Shown: one piece after another, positions 44,461 through 52,378 of the stretch
Layout of the letters: each line of letters starts with the position of its first letter
Position numbering within the stretch: the first letter of the stretch is position 1
Assembly (NCBI GenBank): GCA_039814715.1
Contig: JBCCAR010000013.1
Location: 1 to 64,000, forward strand
Source of the DNA: CAKZYD01 sp039814715
GTDB taxonomy: Bacteria; Pseudomonadota; Alphaproteobacteria; Sphingomonadales; CAKZYD01
Direction: 5' to 3'
Length of the DNA stretch: 64,000 nt
Translations under genes and position numbers: made by a program
The notes under the pieces: generated by a model
What the model was told of the DNA's origin: nothing
Seen by the model: the letters and a program-made list of their open reading frames with translations, nothing else
Database searches by the model: none

Positions 44461-44690
44461 GTCCATAAGCCTGGCCCTGAATGTCTTACACCTGTCTGAG
44501 TGCTGCGGAAAACAGTGCAAGACGCTGGCGCATCATGATAATTTAGGATTATTAAAAACGGTTAAGTAACGATGCAGTCCTATATGGGGTTGTCGGATTT
44601 GTTTACACTCAATACTGTCAATTGCGTCGACATGAGACATCCAGAAGACTAAATCGTTGTTCTTCCGAAACTTTTTTTATCTACGCCTTT
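44461..44690. other. Non-coding region upstream of the PEP-CTERM gene
   Basis: No coding sequence or terminator is obvious here. A dyad TGTC-N9-GACA (44616-44632) lies about 60-75 bases before the sigma-54 promoter, a distance suited to an enhancer-binding activator, but it has no known match. The region is AT-richer than its neighbours. Confidence 0.4.
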
Positions 44691-44707
44691 TGGCATAGTT
44701 ATTGCTT
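44691..44707 (+). promoter_or_regulatory. Sigma-54 (-24/-12) promoter of the PEP-CTERM gene
   Basis: TGGCATAGTTATTGCTT matches the sigma-54 consensus TGGCAC-N5-TTGC: the GG (44692-44693) and GC (44704-44705) are separated by exactly ten bases. It would start transcription near 44717, 54 bases before the ATG. PEP-CTERM genes in exosortase bacteria are often under RpoN with the PrsK/PrsR system, so the site makes biological sense. No sigma-70-like promoter competes clearly. Confidence 0.72.
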
Positions 44708-44720
44708 CATATAAATCGAT

Positions 44721-44745
44721 AGAATGCCCAAAGGGGCGGCATTCT
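44721..44745 (+). other. 5' leader hairpin of the PEP-CTERM mRNA
   Basis: AGAATGCC (44721-44728) and GGCATTCT (44738-44745) form an 8-base-pair stem with a 9-base loop (CAAAGGGGC), just downstream of the predicted sigma-54 start and 25 bases before the ATG. There is no T-run, so it is more likely an mRNA-stabilising or translation-control stem than a terminator. Confidence 0.5.
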
Positions 44746-44770
44746 TGAGCTGTTTATTTGGAGTAACAAA

Positions 44771-45571
44771 ATGGCGTTTAGCAAATTTATAAGTGCGGTA
44801 GTGGGCTGCGCAGCACTGGGGGCAGCCTCGCTTGGCGGCGCTCAGGCACAAGAAGCGTTTAGCTATGATTGGAATGGCTACACGGGTCTCGGTGGCGGTA
44901 ACAAAGATCTGTTGGAGGATTTTCAGTTACATTATGCCACAAACGGTCGCGATTCCGGCCTGAGTGTGAACATTGATTTCAAACCAGAAATCTTGAAACC
45001 TCGTGGTGACGCAGGTGGGTTTTGGCTCGTCATGTCAGATGGACCCAATCCAAAAAACCAGATTGGCGAATATGCCATTCTTTACGCGGACCTTCGCCGC
45101 AACCGGATTACCGCGTATGAATACAATGGCGACAACAACGCCAGCAGTTTCAACGATCCAGGCAATTTCCTTGGCTCCTTCAACAATATTATGGACTTAC
45201 AACCGCGCGCTGATGGAAATGTGAATTTCCAGATTGATGTGACCTCTATCAATTCCACATTTAATACCGACGACTGGGATGGTATCAGCTTTGGCAATCG
45301 TATTGGTGTTTGGTTCCATTTCTCCGACTCGTTGACCGCGACTTACGGTCCAAACATGGGTAATGGGCAGCGTGAACTCACGAGCTTCCACCTTGGCAAG
45401 CAGGGATATGTTGACTTTGCATATCAACATGCCACGCCTAAGAACTGCTCTGATCTTCCACCAGATTTCCCTGGCTGTTCACCAGTGGATGTTTCAGAAC
45501 CCGCATCCCTTGCGCTTCTTGGACTTGGCTTAACGGGTCTAGCTGTAACACGCCGCCGCCGCGCTGCGTAG
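44771..45571 (+). CDS. PEP-CTERM exosortase-sorted secreted protein
   Basis: A 266-residue secreted protein. It has a signal peptide (MAFSKFISAVVG through GGAQAQ), a beta-rich central domain of about 200 residues with no family I recognise, and a C-terminal PEP-CTERM sorting signal: SEPASLALLGLGLTGLAV followed by TRRRRAA. In such proteins an exosortase cuts the motif and the product is delivered to the cell surface, often with exopolysaccharide. No exosortase gene is in the window. A sigma-54 promoter and leader hairpin precede it, and GGAG is 8 bases before the ATG. Confidence 0.82.
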   Translation: MAFSKFISAVVGCAALGAASLGGAQAQEAFSYDWNGYTGLGGGNKDLLEDFQLHYATNGRDSGLSVNIDFKPEILKPRGDAGGFWLVMSDGPNPKNQIGEYAILYADLRRNRITAYEYNGDNNASSFNDPGNFLGSFNNIMDLQPRADGNVNFQIDVTSINSTFNTDDWDGISFGNRIGVWFHFSDSLTATYGPNMGNGQRELTSFHLGKQGYVDFAYQHATPKNCSDLPPDFPGCSPVDVSEPASLALLGLGLTGLAVTRRRRAA

Positions 45572-45618
45572 TCTATCGCGCCTTTTTTCAAAGGCGCTGA
45601 GCACGAGAAAGAAAAAAT

Positions 45619-45647
45619 CCCGGCTTTATTTAAAGTCGGGGTTTTTT
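45619..45647 (+). terminator. Rho-independent terminator after the PEP-CTERM gene
   Basis: CCCGGCTTTA and TAAAGTCGGG pair over 10 positions (one wobble), with a short TT loop, and are followed by TTTTTT. A smaller hairpin, GCGCCTTT-TTTC-AAAGGCGC (45578-45597), lies just upstream. Confidence 0.85.
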
Positions 45648-45737
45648 ATGTGTGGCAGCGTGCAAAGCTTGCCACAGCTATGGCGCGGTATTATAGCTCG
45701 CATCATCCGCGGCGAAGCCGTGTTGATGGTCCCCGGT

Positions 45738-45814
45738 CGGGGGGTAGCTCAGCCTGGTAGAGCACTGCGTTCGGGACGCAGGGGCCGGAGGTTCGAATCC
45801 TCTCTCCCCGACCA
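45738..45814 (+). tRNA. tRNA-Pro (anticodon CGG)
   Basis: A 77-base cloverleaf including the encoded CCA: acceptor CGGGGGG pairs with CTCCCCG (one G-T), D arm GCTCAGCCTGGTAGAGC, anticodon stem CTGCG/CGCAG with loop TTCGGGA, giving anticodon CGG for the proline codon CCG, and T arm GGAGG-TTCGAAT-CCTCT. Positions 18-19, 33 and the TTC of the T loop are conserved. A strong hairpin terminator lies about 95 bases downstream. I see no attachment site or integrase here. Confidence 0.97.
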
Positions 45815-45908
45815 ATCTACACTTTTTTTCTGCTTTCATGATCCGCTGCAAAATAAGCGGCGTATTACTGTGCAAGACAACACGCCGTCCCTCCACGGCT
45901 TGTCTTTT

Positions 45909-45944
45909 AAAGGCCCGGCCACCCCCCCCTCGGCCGGGCCTTTT
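45909..45944 (+). terminator. Rho-independent terminator after tRNA-Pro
   Basis: AAAGGCCCGGCC (45909-45920) and GGCCGGGCCTTT (45932-45943) form a 12-base-pair GC-rich stem with a C-rich loop and a T tail. It lies between the tRNA and the MBL hydrolase gene. Confidence 0.88.
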
Positions 45945-46020
45945 CCTTTTCAGGTTCCGACAATTATTGTTATCTCTATACGCTGCGCACGACGGCGTCT
46001 GATTAAGGACCAGGATTGAC

Positions 46021-46926
46021 ATGAGCATTGCGTTCATTGCGGACCCAGACACAAAAGCACCAGGCATTTACAATCCGCAGCCTGGATTAATCCGTGTTGT
46101 TGCAGGAAACGCAGGCCCATTCACCTATACGGGCACCGGGACTTACATCCTCAATACCTCAGAGAGATGTGTGGTCATTGATCCGGGTCCACAGAGCGAA
46201 AGTCATGTTAAGACCATCATTGAAGCCATTGGCAATCGAAGCGTTGATGCTATCTTGGTAACACATACACACAGAGACCATAGCCCAGCCAGCAGAGCCC
46301 TGAAGGACCATTTCAGCGCGCCAATTCTAGGCTGCGCGCCGGTAATTAGCCAAACGCAAGAGGCGGGTACCGCGATGGATGAAAGCCAGGACATGGCTTA
46401 CAACCCGGACCGGCAGCTTAAAAATGGCGAACGTCTCCAGGTTGGTGGGTACAATATTGAGGTATTTGCCACGCCCGGCCATTTGGCAAACCACCTATGC
46501 TACAGATGGATCGAACACAATGCGTTGTTTAGCGGCGATCATATTATGGGATGGGCAACAAGTGTGGTCATCCCGCCAGACGGGCATATGGCGTCCTATA
46601 TGGAGAGCCTTGAGCGCACTTTAGAGCTTGACCTAGACACAATCTGGCCCACCCATGGGCAACCGATCACAGTTCCCCAGCCCTTCATCAAAGCACTTAT
46701 TGCACACCGCAAAGCCCGAGAAAGCGCGATCCTACAGCAAATTCGCTCGGGCAACGGGTCCATCATGGATATCGTGGCAACACTCTATCACGATGTGCCT
46801 AAGGCGCTTCATCCAGCCGCAGCACAGTCAGTTTTTGCGCACATTATTCACCTGATAGAACAGGGTTTAGCAAAGCCGCGCAGCGCACTGTCCATAAACG
46901 ATTTTTTCGATATTTCTTCGGCCTAG
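46021..46926 (+). CDS. MBL-fold metallohydrolase (LACTB2-like)
   Basis: A 301-residue metallo-beta-lactamase-fold protein. The metal motif THTHRDHSPASRAL has HxHxDH, and further ligands lie in FATPGHLANHLCYR and LFSGDHIMGW. The C-terminal winged-helix extension (about 215-295) is typical of the LACTB2/BLACT_WH branch, some of which are RNases. The natural substrate is unknown. It follows the tRNA terminator. The ATG has an AGGA site about 7-10 bases upstream (AAGGACCAGG). Confidence 0.83.
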   Translation: MSIAFIADPDTKAPGIYNPQPGLIRVVAGNAGPFTYTGTGTYILNTSERCVVIDPGPQSESHVKTIIEAIGNRSVDAILVTHTHRDHSPASRALKDHFSAPILGCAPVISQTQEAGTAMDESQDMAYNPDRQLKNGERLQVGGYNIEVFATPGHLANHLCYRWIEHNALFSGDHIMGWATSVVIPPDGHMASYMESLERTLELDLDTIWPTHGQPITVPQPFIKALIAHRKARESAILQQIRSGNGSIMDIVATLYHDVPKALHPAAAQSVFAHIIHLIEQGLAKPRSALSINDFFDISSA

Positions 46927-47014
46927 TAAGCTTCCGCGAGCGCGCAAAATCCTTGCATGGCCACTCTAAAAGCACCACATACGGTCTCTATCATGTCGCC
47001 GGGAAAGGACCCCA

Positions 47015-48055
47015 ATGACGAAAGTTGAATTCCCCGCCGCTTTTATGCGCCCACAGATTGATCCTAATATCGATGTGGTTGCGGAGATACACCGTTTGCG
47101 CAAAGAGAAAAATGCAGTGATTTTAGCGCATTATTACCAGGCGCCAGAAATTCAAGATATTGCAGATTTTGTGGGAGATTCGCTTGACCTATCGCGCAAG
47201 GCGGCCGCGACAGACGCTGATGTCATCGCCTTTTGCGGTGTCCGCTTTATGGCAGAGGTCGCGAAAATACTAAGTCCAGAAAAAACAGTTGTGCTGCCGG
47301 ACCTTGCGGCTGGCTGCAGCTTGGAAGACAGCTGTCCGCCTGATGAATTCGCGGCCTTTCGCGCAGCCCATCCGGACCATATCTCCCTCACCTATATCAA
47401 TTGTTCAGCAGCGGTGAAAGCGCACACCGACATCATTGTCACGTCTTCAAACGCTGAATACATCGTCAATCAAATCCCGCTCGACACGCCGATTTTATTC
47501 GCCCCAGACCAACATTTGGGCAACTACATAAAACGCCAGACCGGCCGCGAAAACATGCTCATGTGGGAAGGCTCCTGCATCGTGCATGAACAATTCTCTG
47601 AAAAAGAGCTTCTCAAGCTCAAAGCGCAGAACCCCGGCGCGCCGGTAGCCGCACACCCAGAGTGTCCAGCGCACATTTTAGATCATGCCGACCATGTTGG
47701 CTCAACGAGTTCAATTTTGAAATTCTGCGCGGAAACCGCTGCGGAAACGATCATCGTCGCGACCGAGCCTCATATCATGCACCAAATGGAAAAGGCACGC
47801 CCTGATAAGACGTTTATCGGCGCGCCCGGCGCAGATGGCAATTGCAACTGCAATATGTGCCCCTTCATGGCGCTCAACACCATGGAAAAACTCTATCTGT
47901 GCCTGCGCGATATGGCGCCGCAAATCGATGTTCCTGAGGATATACGCGTTAAAGCGCTGGCGCCGCTTGAGAAAATGCTGGAAATGTCGCCGCCAGTGGC
48001 AAGCACGACAACGGGCGATCTGTCTCACATCGCGTCGCACCCTTCAAGTGACTGA
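47015..48055 (+). CDS. nadA: Quinolinate synthase
   Basis: A 346-residue [4Fe-4S] enzyme that condenses iminoaspartate and dihydroxyacetone phosphate to quinolinate in NAD synthesis. Motifs include AHYYQAPEIQDIADFVGDS, CGVRFMAEVAKIL (cluster Cys), GCSLEDSC, HPECPAHILD and NCNCNMCPFMALNTME with cluster cysteines. AAAGGA precedes the ATG by about 8 bases. Its stop overlaps the nadC GTG start region by 8 bases, so the pair is translationally linked. No nadB (L-aspartate oxidase) is adjacent. Confidence 0.95.
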   Translation: MTKVEFPAAFMRPQIDPNIDVVAEIHRLRKEKNAVILAHYYQAPEIQDIADFVGDSLDLSRKAAATDADVIAFCGVRFMAEVAKILSPEKTVVLPDLAAGCSLEDSCPPDEFAAFRAAHPDHISLTYINCSAAVKAHTDIIVTSSNAEYIVNQIPLDTPILFAPDQHLGNYIKRQTGRENMLMWEGSCIVHEQFSEKELLKLKAQNPGAPVAAHPECPAHILDHADHVGSTSSILKFCAETAAETIIVATEPHIMHQMEKARPDKTFIGAPGADGNCNCNMCPFMALNTMEKLYLCLRDMAPQIDVPEDIRVKALAPLEKMLEMSPPVASTTTGDLSHIASHPSSD

Positions 48056-48899
48056 GTTTCCGCTCTCCCAAGCGCAGATAGACACCTTCGTTGAAGCCGC
48101 TCTTACAGAGGATGTCGGCCCCGGCGACCGTACATGTGATGCAGTGATCGACCCTGCTGCGCAGCTACAGGCACATCTGACCGCGCGAGAGAATGCCATT
48201 GTCTGCGGCACCCCGCTCGCAAAAGCATTTTTTAGAGCGCTGGATCCCGGAGCTGCTTTCGACGTGCATCTGCACGACGGAATGCCAGCCGAAAAGGGCC
48301 AGGTCATCGCGGCCGTCAGCGGCAAGGCATCCGTGCTCCTCACAGCAGAACGCAGCGCGCTCAATAGTCTGCAGCTTCTCAGCGGCATTGCCACGCATAC
48401 GCGCGCCTATCGCGCCGCCATGGGCAATGCAAAGGCGAAATTGCTCGACACACGCAAAACAATCCCAGGCTACCGCTTGCTCAGCAAATACGCAGCTGTT
48501 TGCGGCGGCGCGACAAACCACCGGATGGGTCTTTATGATGCCGTGATGATTAAGGACAATCACATCGCCGTAGCCGGCGGCGTCAAACAAGCCATTGCCG
48601 CTGCAAAAGCGGCAGGTGAGCGCCAAATCCAAGTCGAATGTGACACCTTGGAACAAGCAGACATCGCCATTGAAGCCGGCGCAACATCCCTCCTCCTCGA
48701 TAATATGGCTCCGCTCATGCTAGTCGAGGCGGTAAAGCGATATGGCGGCCGTGTTCCGCTTGAGGCTTCGGGCGGTATCACGCTAGAGACCATCGGCGCC
48801 ATAGCGGCCACGGGCGTTGATTATGTGTCCGTTGGCGGAGCCCTGACACTCTCTGCGCCTGCCATCGATATTGGTATGGATTATACGTTTGCGACATAA
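48048..48899 (+). CDS. nadC: Nicotinate-nucleotide diphosphorylase (carboxylating)
   Basis: A 283-residue enzyme that uses PRPP to convert quinolinate to nicotinate mononucleotide. GDRTCDAV, AERSALNSLQLLSGIATHT, DTRKTIPGYRLLSKYAAVCGGATNHRMGLYD and VECDTLEQ are the conserved elements. The upstream open frame is wrong, because the real protein begins at GTG 48048 (VTEFPLSQAQID), overlapping the last codons of nadA. The gene follows nadA as in many bacteria. Confidence 0.94.
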   Translation: MTEFPLSQAQIDTFVEAALTEDVGPGDRTCDAVIDPAAQLQAHLTARENAIVCGTPLAKAFFRALDPGAAFDVHLHDGMPAEKGQVIAAVSGKASVLLTAERSALNSLQLLSGIATHTRAYRAAMGNAKAKLLDTRKTIPGYRLLSKYAAVCGGATNHRMGLYDAVMIKDNHIAVAGGVKQAIAAAKAAGERQIQVECDTLEQADIAIEAGATSLLLDNMAPLMLVEAVKRYGGRVPLEASGGITLETIGAIAATGVDYVSVGGALTLSAPAIDIGMDYTFAT

Positions 48900-48914
48900 A
48901 CGCAGTAATGGACG

Positions 48915-49754
48915 TTACATCTCTAGCGTCCCAGCCATGACCTTCACGCCATACCCTCCTATAGTGCAGTTCCCGCCTGCTTTAAGCGTTAGGTAAATCT
49001 CGCCTGGCCGCCCCATCTGCACACCTTGCTGTATGATGTAATCGCCCAGCGGCGCATTCTGCTGCGCTAAGACAGCTGCTAAGGCTGCTGCAGCGCTGCC
49101 CGTCGCCGGGTCTTCGGAAAGACCAATCTCGTCTGCCAAGAGACGGGCATAGACGTTTTCAGGCCCCGCCTTGCAGAATACATACAGCCCAACGCACGCC
49201 AAGCTTGCAATATAGGCGCCCAGGCCTGGACCGATGACTGCAGCATCAACGCTAGTCTGATCCCCAAGCTCTACAAAGGCAAACGCCGTCCCTGCAGTCG
49301 CCGTCAAGATCGCCGCCTCCCGTGCAAGCCCGATGACGTCCTCTAAAGACCGAACCTCCTGCGAGACTATCTGCGGGATTTGTGGCGGGGTAAGGCGGGC
49401 TTGAACGCCATCTCCCTCGCCAGCAAAAGTCATATCCACCCGCCCGGCTGGAACGTCCAATTCACAGCCCGAACCGCGCACTTTGCCAGCGCCAAGCAAG
49501 GCAAGCGCTGCGCCGATTGTAGGATGACCTGCGAAGGGCAGTTCCATCGTGGGCGTGAAAATTCTTAAAGCGGCGGCTCCGCCTGCACCGTTTGCGGCAC
49601 AAATGAAAACTGTTTCAGAATAGTTGAACTCCCGCGCGATAAGCTGCATGTCTTCGCCAGAGAGCCCATCGCCCCCCCAGACGACGGCCAAGGGGTTTCC
49701 GGCAAAGCGGCGCTGGGTAAAAACATTCCATGTTTCGTACGCCAGCACGCTCAT
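48915..49754 (-). CDS. PhzF-family isomerase/epimerase
   Basis: A 279-residue protein of the PhzF/YddE fold (diaminopimelate-epimerase-like). The active-site NPLAVVW, then ATGSAAAALAAVLA and the FTPTMELPFAGHPTIGAALAL His/Glu loop (in parts) are family hallmarks. Phenazine genes are absent, so it is one of the many orphan PhzF proteins with unknown substrate. I take the ATG at 49754, which overlaps the arsC-like stop as ATGA. The ATG at 49763 is also in frame. Confidence 0.85.
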   Translation of the reverse strand: MSVLAYETWNVFTQRRFAGNPLAVVWGGDGLSGEDMQLIAREFNYSETVFICAANGAGGAAALRIFTPTMELPFAGHPTIGAALALLGAGKVRGSGCELDVPAGRVDMTFAGEGDGVQARLTPPQIPQIVSQEVRSLEDVIGLAREAAILTATAGTAFAFVELGDQTSVDAAVIGPGLGAYIASLACVGLYVFCKAGPENVYARLLADEIGLSEDPATGSAAAALAAVLAQQNAPLGDYIIQQGVQMGRPGEIYLTLKAGGNCTIGGYGVKVMAGTLEM

Positions 49755-50092
49755 TCCAGCCATCTGGCCTGTTCAGCGGCCTTCCATCCCACCGTCACAC
49801 TTTCGCCATCCGTAATGACGGGGCGTTTAAACAATGACGGTTCTTTGAGGATTGCTGACGCAGGCCCCGCCATTGCCGCGCCGCGTGATACCTCATCCAT
49901 TTTTCGCCAGGTCGTCCCGCGCGTATTGATCAGTGTTTCTGCATCAACATAAGCAAGCCAACTCTGGACCGTCTCTTCGGTGAGCGCCTGCGCGCGCACG
50001 TCAACGAATTCAACCGGTTTACCAGCTGCCTCAAACGCCTTGAGCGCTTTGCGGACCGTATCGCAGTTTTTGATCCCATATAGTTTTGGCAT
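49751..50092 (-). CDS. ArsC-family (Spx/YffB-like) reductase-fold protein
   Basis: A 113-residue thioredoxin-fold protein of the ArsC/Spx family. MPKLYGIKNCDTVRKALKAF holds the single Cys (about 10), and the TTWRKM and KEPSLFKRPVI motifs match the YffB/ArsC-like branch. It lacks the second reducing Cys pattern of true arsenate reductases, so a glutathione-dependent thiol-reductase role is more likely than arsenic resistance (inference). The frame opens 28 codons earlier, but that part is not family-like. PhzF overlaps it by 4 bases. Confidence 0.82.
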   Translation of the reverse strand: MPKLYGIKNCDTVRKALKAFEAAGKPVEFVDVRAQALTEETVQSWLAYVDAETLINTRGTTWRKMDEVSRGAAMAGPASAILKEPSLFKRPVITDGESVTVGWKAAEQARWLE

Positions 50093-50111
50093 TTGGGTAT
50101 GTCCTTGTGGG

Positions 50112-50708
50112 TTAGGGGTAAAGCCGCTGACCAGACCAACCAGCGTCGCTACCGCGACTATAGCGGACCCGGTCATGCAGACGAAAATCCCGGTCTTGCC
50201 AGAATTCCATCACGTCTGGAATCAGACAGAAACCAGACCAATGCGGCGGCCTGGGTACATCTTGGCCCTTAAACCTGGTCTCGAAATTGGCAATGCGGGC
50301 TTCAAATGTGTCTCGGCTATCAAGGGGGCTCGACTGGTCTGAGGCCCAAGCGCCAATTTGGCTCATGCGCCTGCGCGTTGCGAAATAAGCGTCGGCGGTA
50401 TCGTCTGATACGAGCGATACCGGGCCACGCATCCGAATTTGCCGCCGCGCACTTTTCCAGTGAAACAGCAAGGCGCATTTCCGAGCTGCGAGCAGCTGCT
50501 TACCCTTTTCGCTGGTTAGGTTGGTGTAAAAGACGAAACCGTCGCTGGTGCGTCCCTTCAGCAACAATATCCGCGCATCTGGCAGGCCAGCTTCGTCAAC
50601 CGTTGAGACGGTCATAGCATTGGGATCATTTGGCTCACTTTTTTCTGCATCTGCGAACCAGTCGGTGAACAGCGCAAATGGGTCAGCTCCTTCATCAATG
50701 AGGTCCAT
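50112..50708 (-). CDS. pdxH: Pyridoxamine 5'-phosphate oxidase
   Basis: A 198-residue FMN-dependent enzyme that makes pyridoxal phosphate. LPDARILLLKG, FVFYTNLTSEKGKQL, WKSARRQIRMRG and WASDQSSPLDSRD are its FMN- and substrate-binding motifs, and it ends SGQRLYP as expected. The frame is open far upstream, but ATG 50708, with AAGGA 6-7 bases before it, gives normal length. It is divergent from the lipoprotein gene across only 46 bases, so their promoters must overlap. Confidence 0.93.
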   Translation of the reverse strand: MDLIDEGADPFALFTDWFADAEKSEPNDPNAMTVSTVDEAGLPDARILLLKGRTSDGFVFYTNLTSEKGKQLLAARKCALLFHWKSARRQIRMRGPVSLVSDDTADAYFATRRRMSQIGAWASDQSSPLDSRDTFEARIANFETRFKGQDVPRPPHWSGFCLIPDVMEFWQDRDFRLHDRVRYSRGSDAGWSGQRLYP

Positions 50709-50754
50709 AGGAGGTCCTTTCATCTTGATAAGTAGACATGGTAAGCTCAACACG

Positions 50755-51267
50755 ATGGTTGAGTTTCGCTTCCCCGCTTTAAGGCTCTTTAGCCTATGTG
50801 TCACATGTTTTGCTGCGCTCTTTGCCGCATCATGCAGCAGCACCGGCACGTCTAGCTCCTCAGTCCCTGGAGATGGGGATGATGAGATGATATTGGGCGG
50901 ACCGCCATGGGTTTTACCTCCAGGTGAGGAGGTTGCTGCGCTGCCGCCAGATATCGCCACACCGCTTGAGGGTATGGCTGGCACTTGGGCTGGAGAGAGG
51001 CTTGGCAAAGCGCTCGATGACAAGACGCGGCGAAAGGTGATTGATCTGACGCAGCTTACCTTGTCGCAAACTATGCCAGGCGAAAAGGTCTCTTGGAAGT
51101 CTGGGAAAATTGCTGGAACGGTGACACCGCAAGTGCGTTTTGCCGGCCCAGAAAATCTGGTTTGCCGCGAGTTCCATCAAGTATTGCGCATGGGCACAGC
51201 GGTTGAAACAGGGTATGCAACGGCATGCCAAGCCCCTGATGGAACGTGGCGATTGCTGGCTGAATAA
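50755..51267 (+). CDS. Lipoprotein with 17-kDa-surface-antigen-like C-terminus
   Basis: A 170-residue protein with a lipoprotein signal (SLCVTCFAALFAASC, lipobox AASC), an acidic/Pro linker, and a C-terminal domain WAGERLGKALDD then VSWKSGKIAGTVTPQVRF and CREFHQVLRMGT, ending GTWRLLAE. That resembles the C-terminal part of rickettsial 17-kDa-antigen-like proteins, but the preceding glycine zipper is missing. It is probably an outer-membrane lipoprotein of unknown role. The earlier open frame is antisense to pdxH and has no signal peptide, so I start at ATG 50755. Confidence 0.75.
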   Translation: MVEFRFPALRLFSLCVTCFAALFAASCSSTGTSSSSVPGDGDDEMILGGPPWVLPPGEEVAALPPDIATPLEGMAGTWAGERLGKALDDKTRRKVIDLTQLTLSQTMPGEKVSWKSGKIAGTVTPQVRFAGPENLVCREFHQVLRMGTAVETGYATACQAPDGTWRLLAE

Positions 51268-51393
51268 GCAATTCAACCATTTGCGAACGCCGTTTCATGC
51301 GCTAGGCCTTTAACCTGGCGACTATCTTTACCATATATAGGTCCGTACAGAGGGATGAATTACGCTTTAGCAGCAGTGGTTTGACACGAAACA

Positions 51394-52347
51394 ATGGCAA
51401 AAGACTTATACGGAATGTTAGGCGTTCAAAGAACCGCTTCGGCGGACGAGATCAAGCGCGCCTATCGTTCACTTGCCAAGAAGTATCATCCAGACCAAAA
51501 CAAGGACAACGCGGCCGCGCAAGAGAAGTTCAAGTCGATCACTGCAGCCTATGACATCCTAGGCGATGCAGAAAAACGCAAAGCCTATGATGCTGGCGCC
51601 ATTGACGCGGATGGAAACAAAAAAGCGCAGTTTCATGACGGGTTCGGTTTTGGCGGCGGCGGGTCGCAGCAAGAGCGTCGCCAAGGTGGACGCTGGAATT
51701 TTGACGGCGGCGGTTCCCCAGAAGACGTTTTCCAAGACTTGTTTGGAAATTTTGGCGGCGCGTTTGGCGGCGGCCAGCCCGGTGGTGGCACACGCAGCGA
51801 AGGTTTTCGCCCAGGCCGTGCCTCAGGTGGGCAAGATGCCAAATATGAAATCACAGTCGATTTTTTAGATGCCGCTCTTGGCGCACAGAAAAAGCTATCA
51901 CTTCAAGGCGGCAAGACCTTAAGCGTGAAAATCCCCGCTGGATTAAAAGATGGCCAGCAGATTCGCTTGTCTGGTCAAGGTGATCCTGCCCCTTTTGGCG
52001 GCAAAGCTGGCGACGCGCTGATCACGGTCCATGTACGCAGTCATGATGTCTTTTCCCGCACGGGCAAGGACATCCGCATGACGCAAGAGCTGGACCTAGA
52101 GACCGCTGTTCTGGGCGGGAAAGTCACGATTTCGACCATTCATGGCTCGGTAGTGCTCAAGATAGCGGCTGGCACCTCCAGCGGCAAAACAGTGCGCCTT
52201 CGCGGCAAAGGCATTGCGCCCAAATCAGGCCCTGCAGGAGATCAATTGGTGACGTTCGCTATCACAATTCCGCCAGAGGATGACGCTCTTCAAGACGCCG
52301 TGCGACACTGGGTCAAAAAGCGCAAGACAACCAAACAAGCAGCCTGA
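51394..52347 (+). CDS. DnaJ-like co-chaperone (CbpA-type, no zinc finger)
   Basis: A 317-residue J-domain protein. The J domain (about 4-70) includes KYHPDQNKDNAAAQEKF with the HPD tripeptide needed to stimulate DnaK. A Gly/Phe-rich region (about 85-155) and C-terminal beta-barrel substrate domains follow, without a Cys-rich zinc finger, so it is CbpA/DnaJ-B-like rather than canonical DnaJ. Its final part overlaps the reading frame of the next gene's upstream extension, so I start that gene later. Confidence 0.88.
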   Translation: MAKDLYGMLGVQRTASADEIKRAYRSLAKKYHPDQNKDNAAAQEKFKSITAAYDILGDAEKRKAYDAGAIDADGNKKAQFHDGFGFGGGGSQQERRQGGRWNFDGGGSPEDVFQDLFGNFGGAFGGGQPGGGTRSEGFRPGRASGGQDAKYEITVDFLDAALGAQKKLSLQGGKTLSVKIPAGLKDGQQIRLSGQGDPAPFGGKAGDALITVHVRSHDVFSRTGKDIRMTQELDLETAVLGGKVTISTIHGSVVLKIAAGTSSGKTVRLRGKGIAPKSGPAGDQLVTFAITIPPEDDALQDAVRHWVKKRKTTKQAA

Positions 52348-52378
52348 CGCTGACAACCATCGACTAAGGCCCTGTGTT

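Noticed and set aside
45648..46019. Open frame of about 123 codons over the tRNA-Pro region
   Set aside because: It reads through the tRNA gene and its terminator. The protein-like string it gives is the usual artefact of translating a tRNA, with no ribosome site or family match.
48915..49754. Phenazine biosynthesis
   Set aside because: PhzF-family proteins are widespread orphans. No other phz gene is present.
49751..50092. Arsenic resistance
   Set aside because: The ArsC-fold protein lacks arsR, acr3 or arsB neighbours and lacks the full cysteine set of arsenate reductases.
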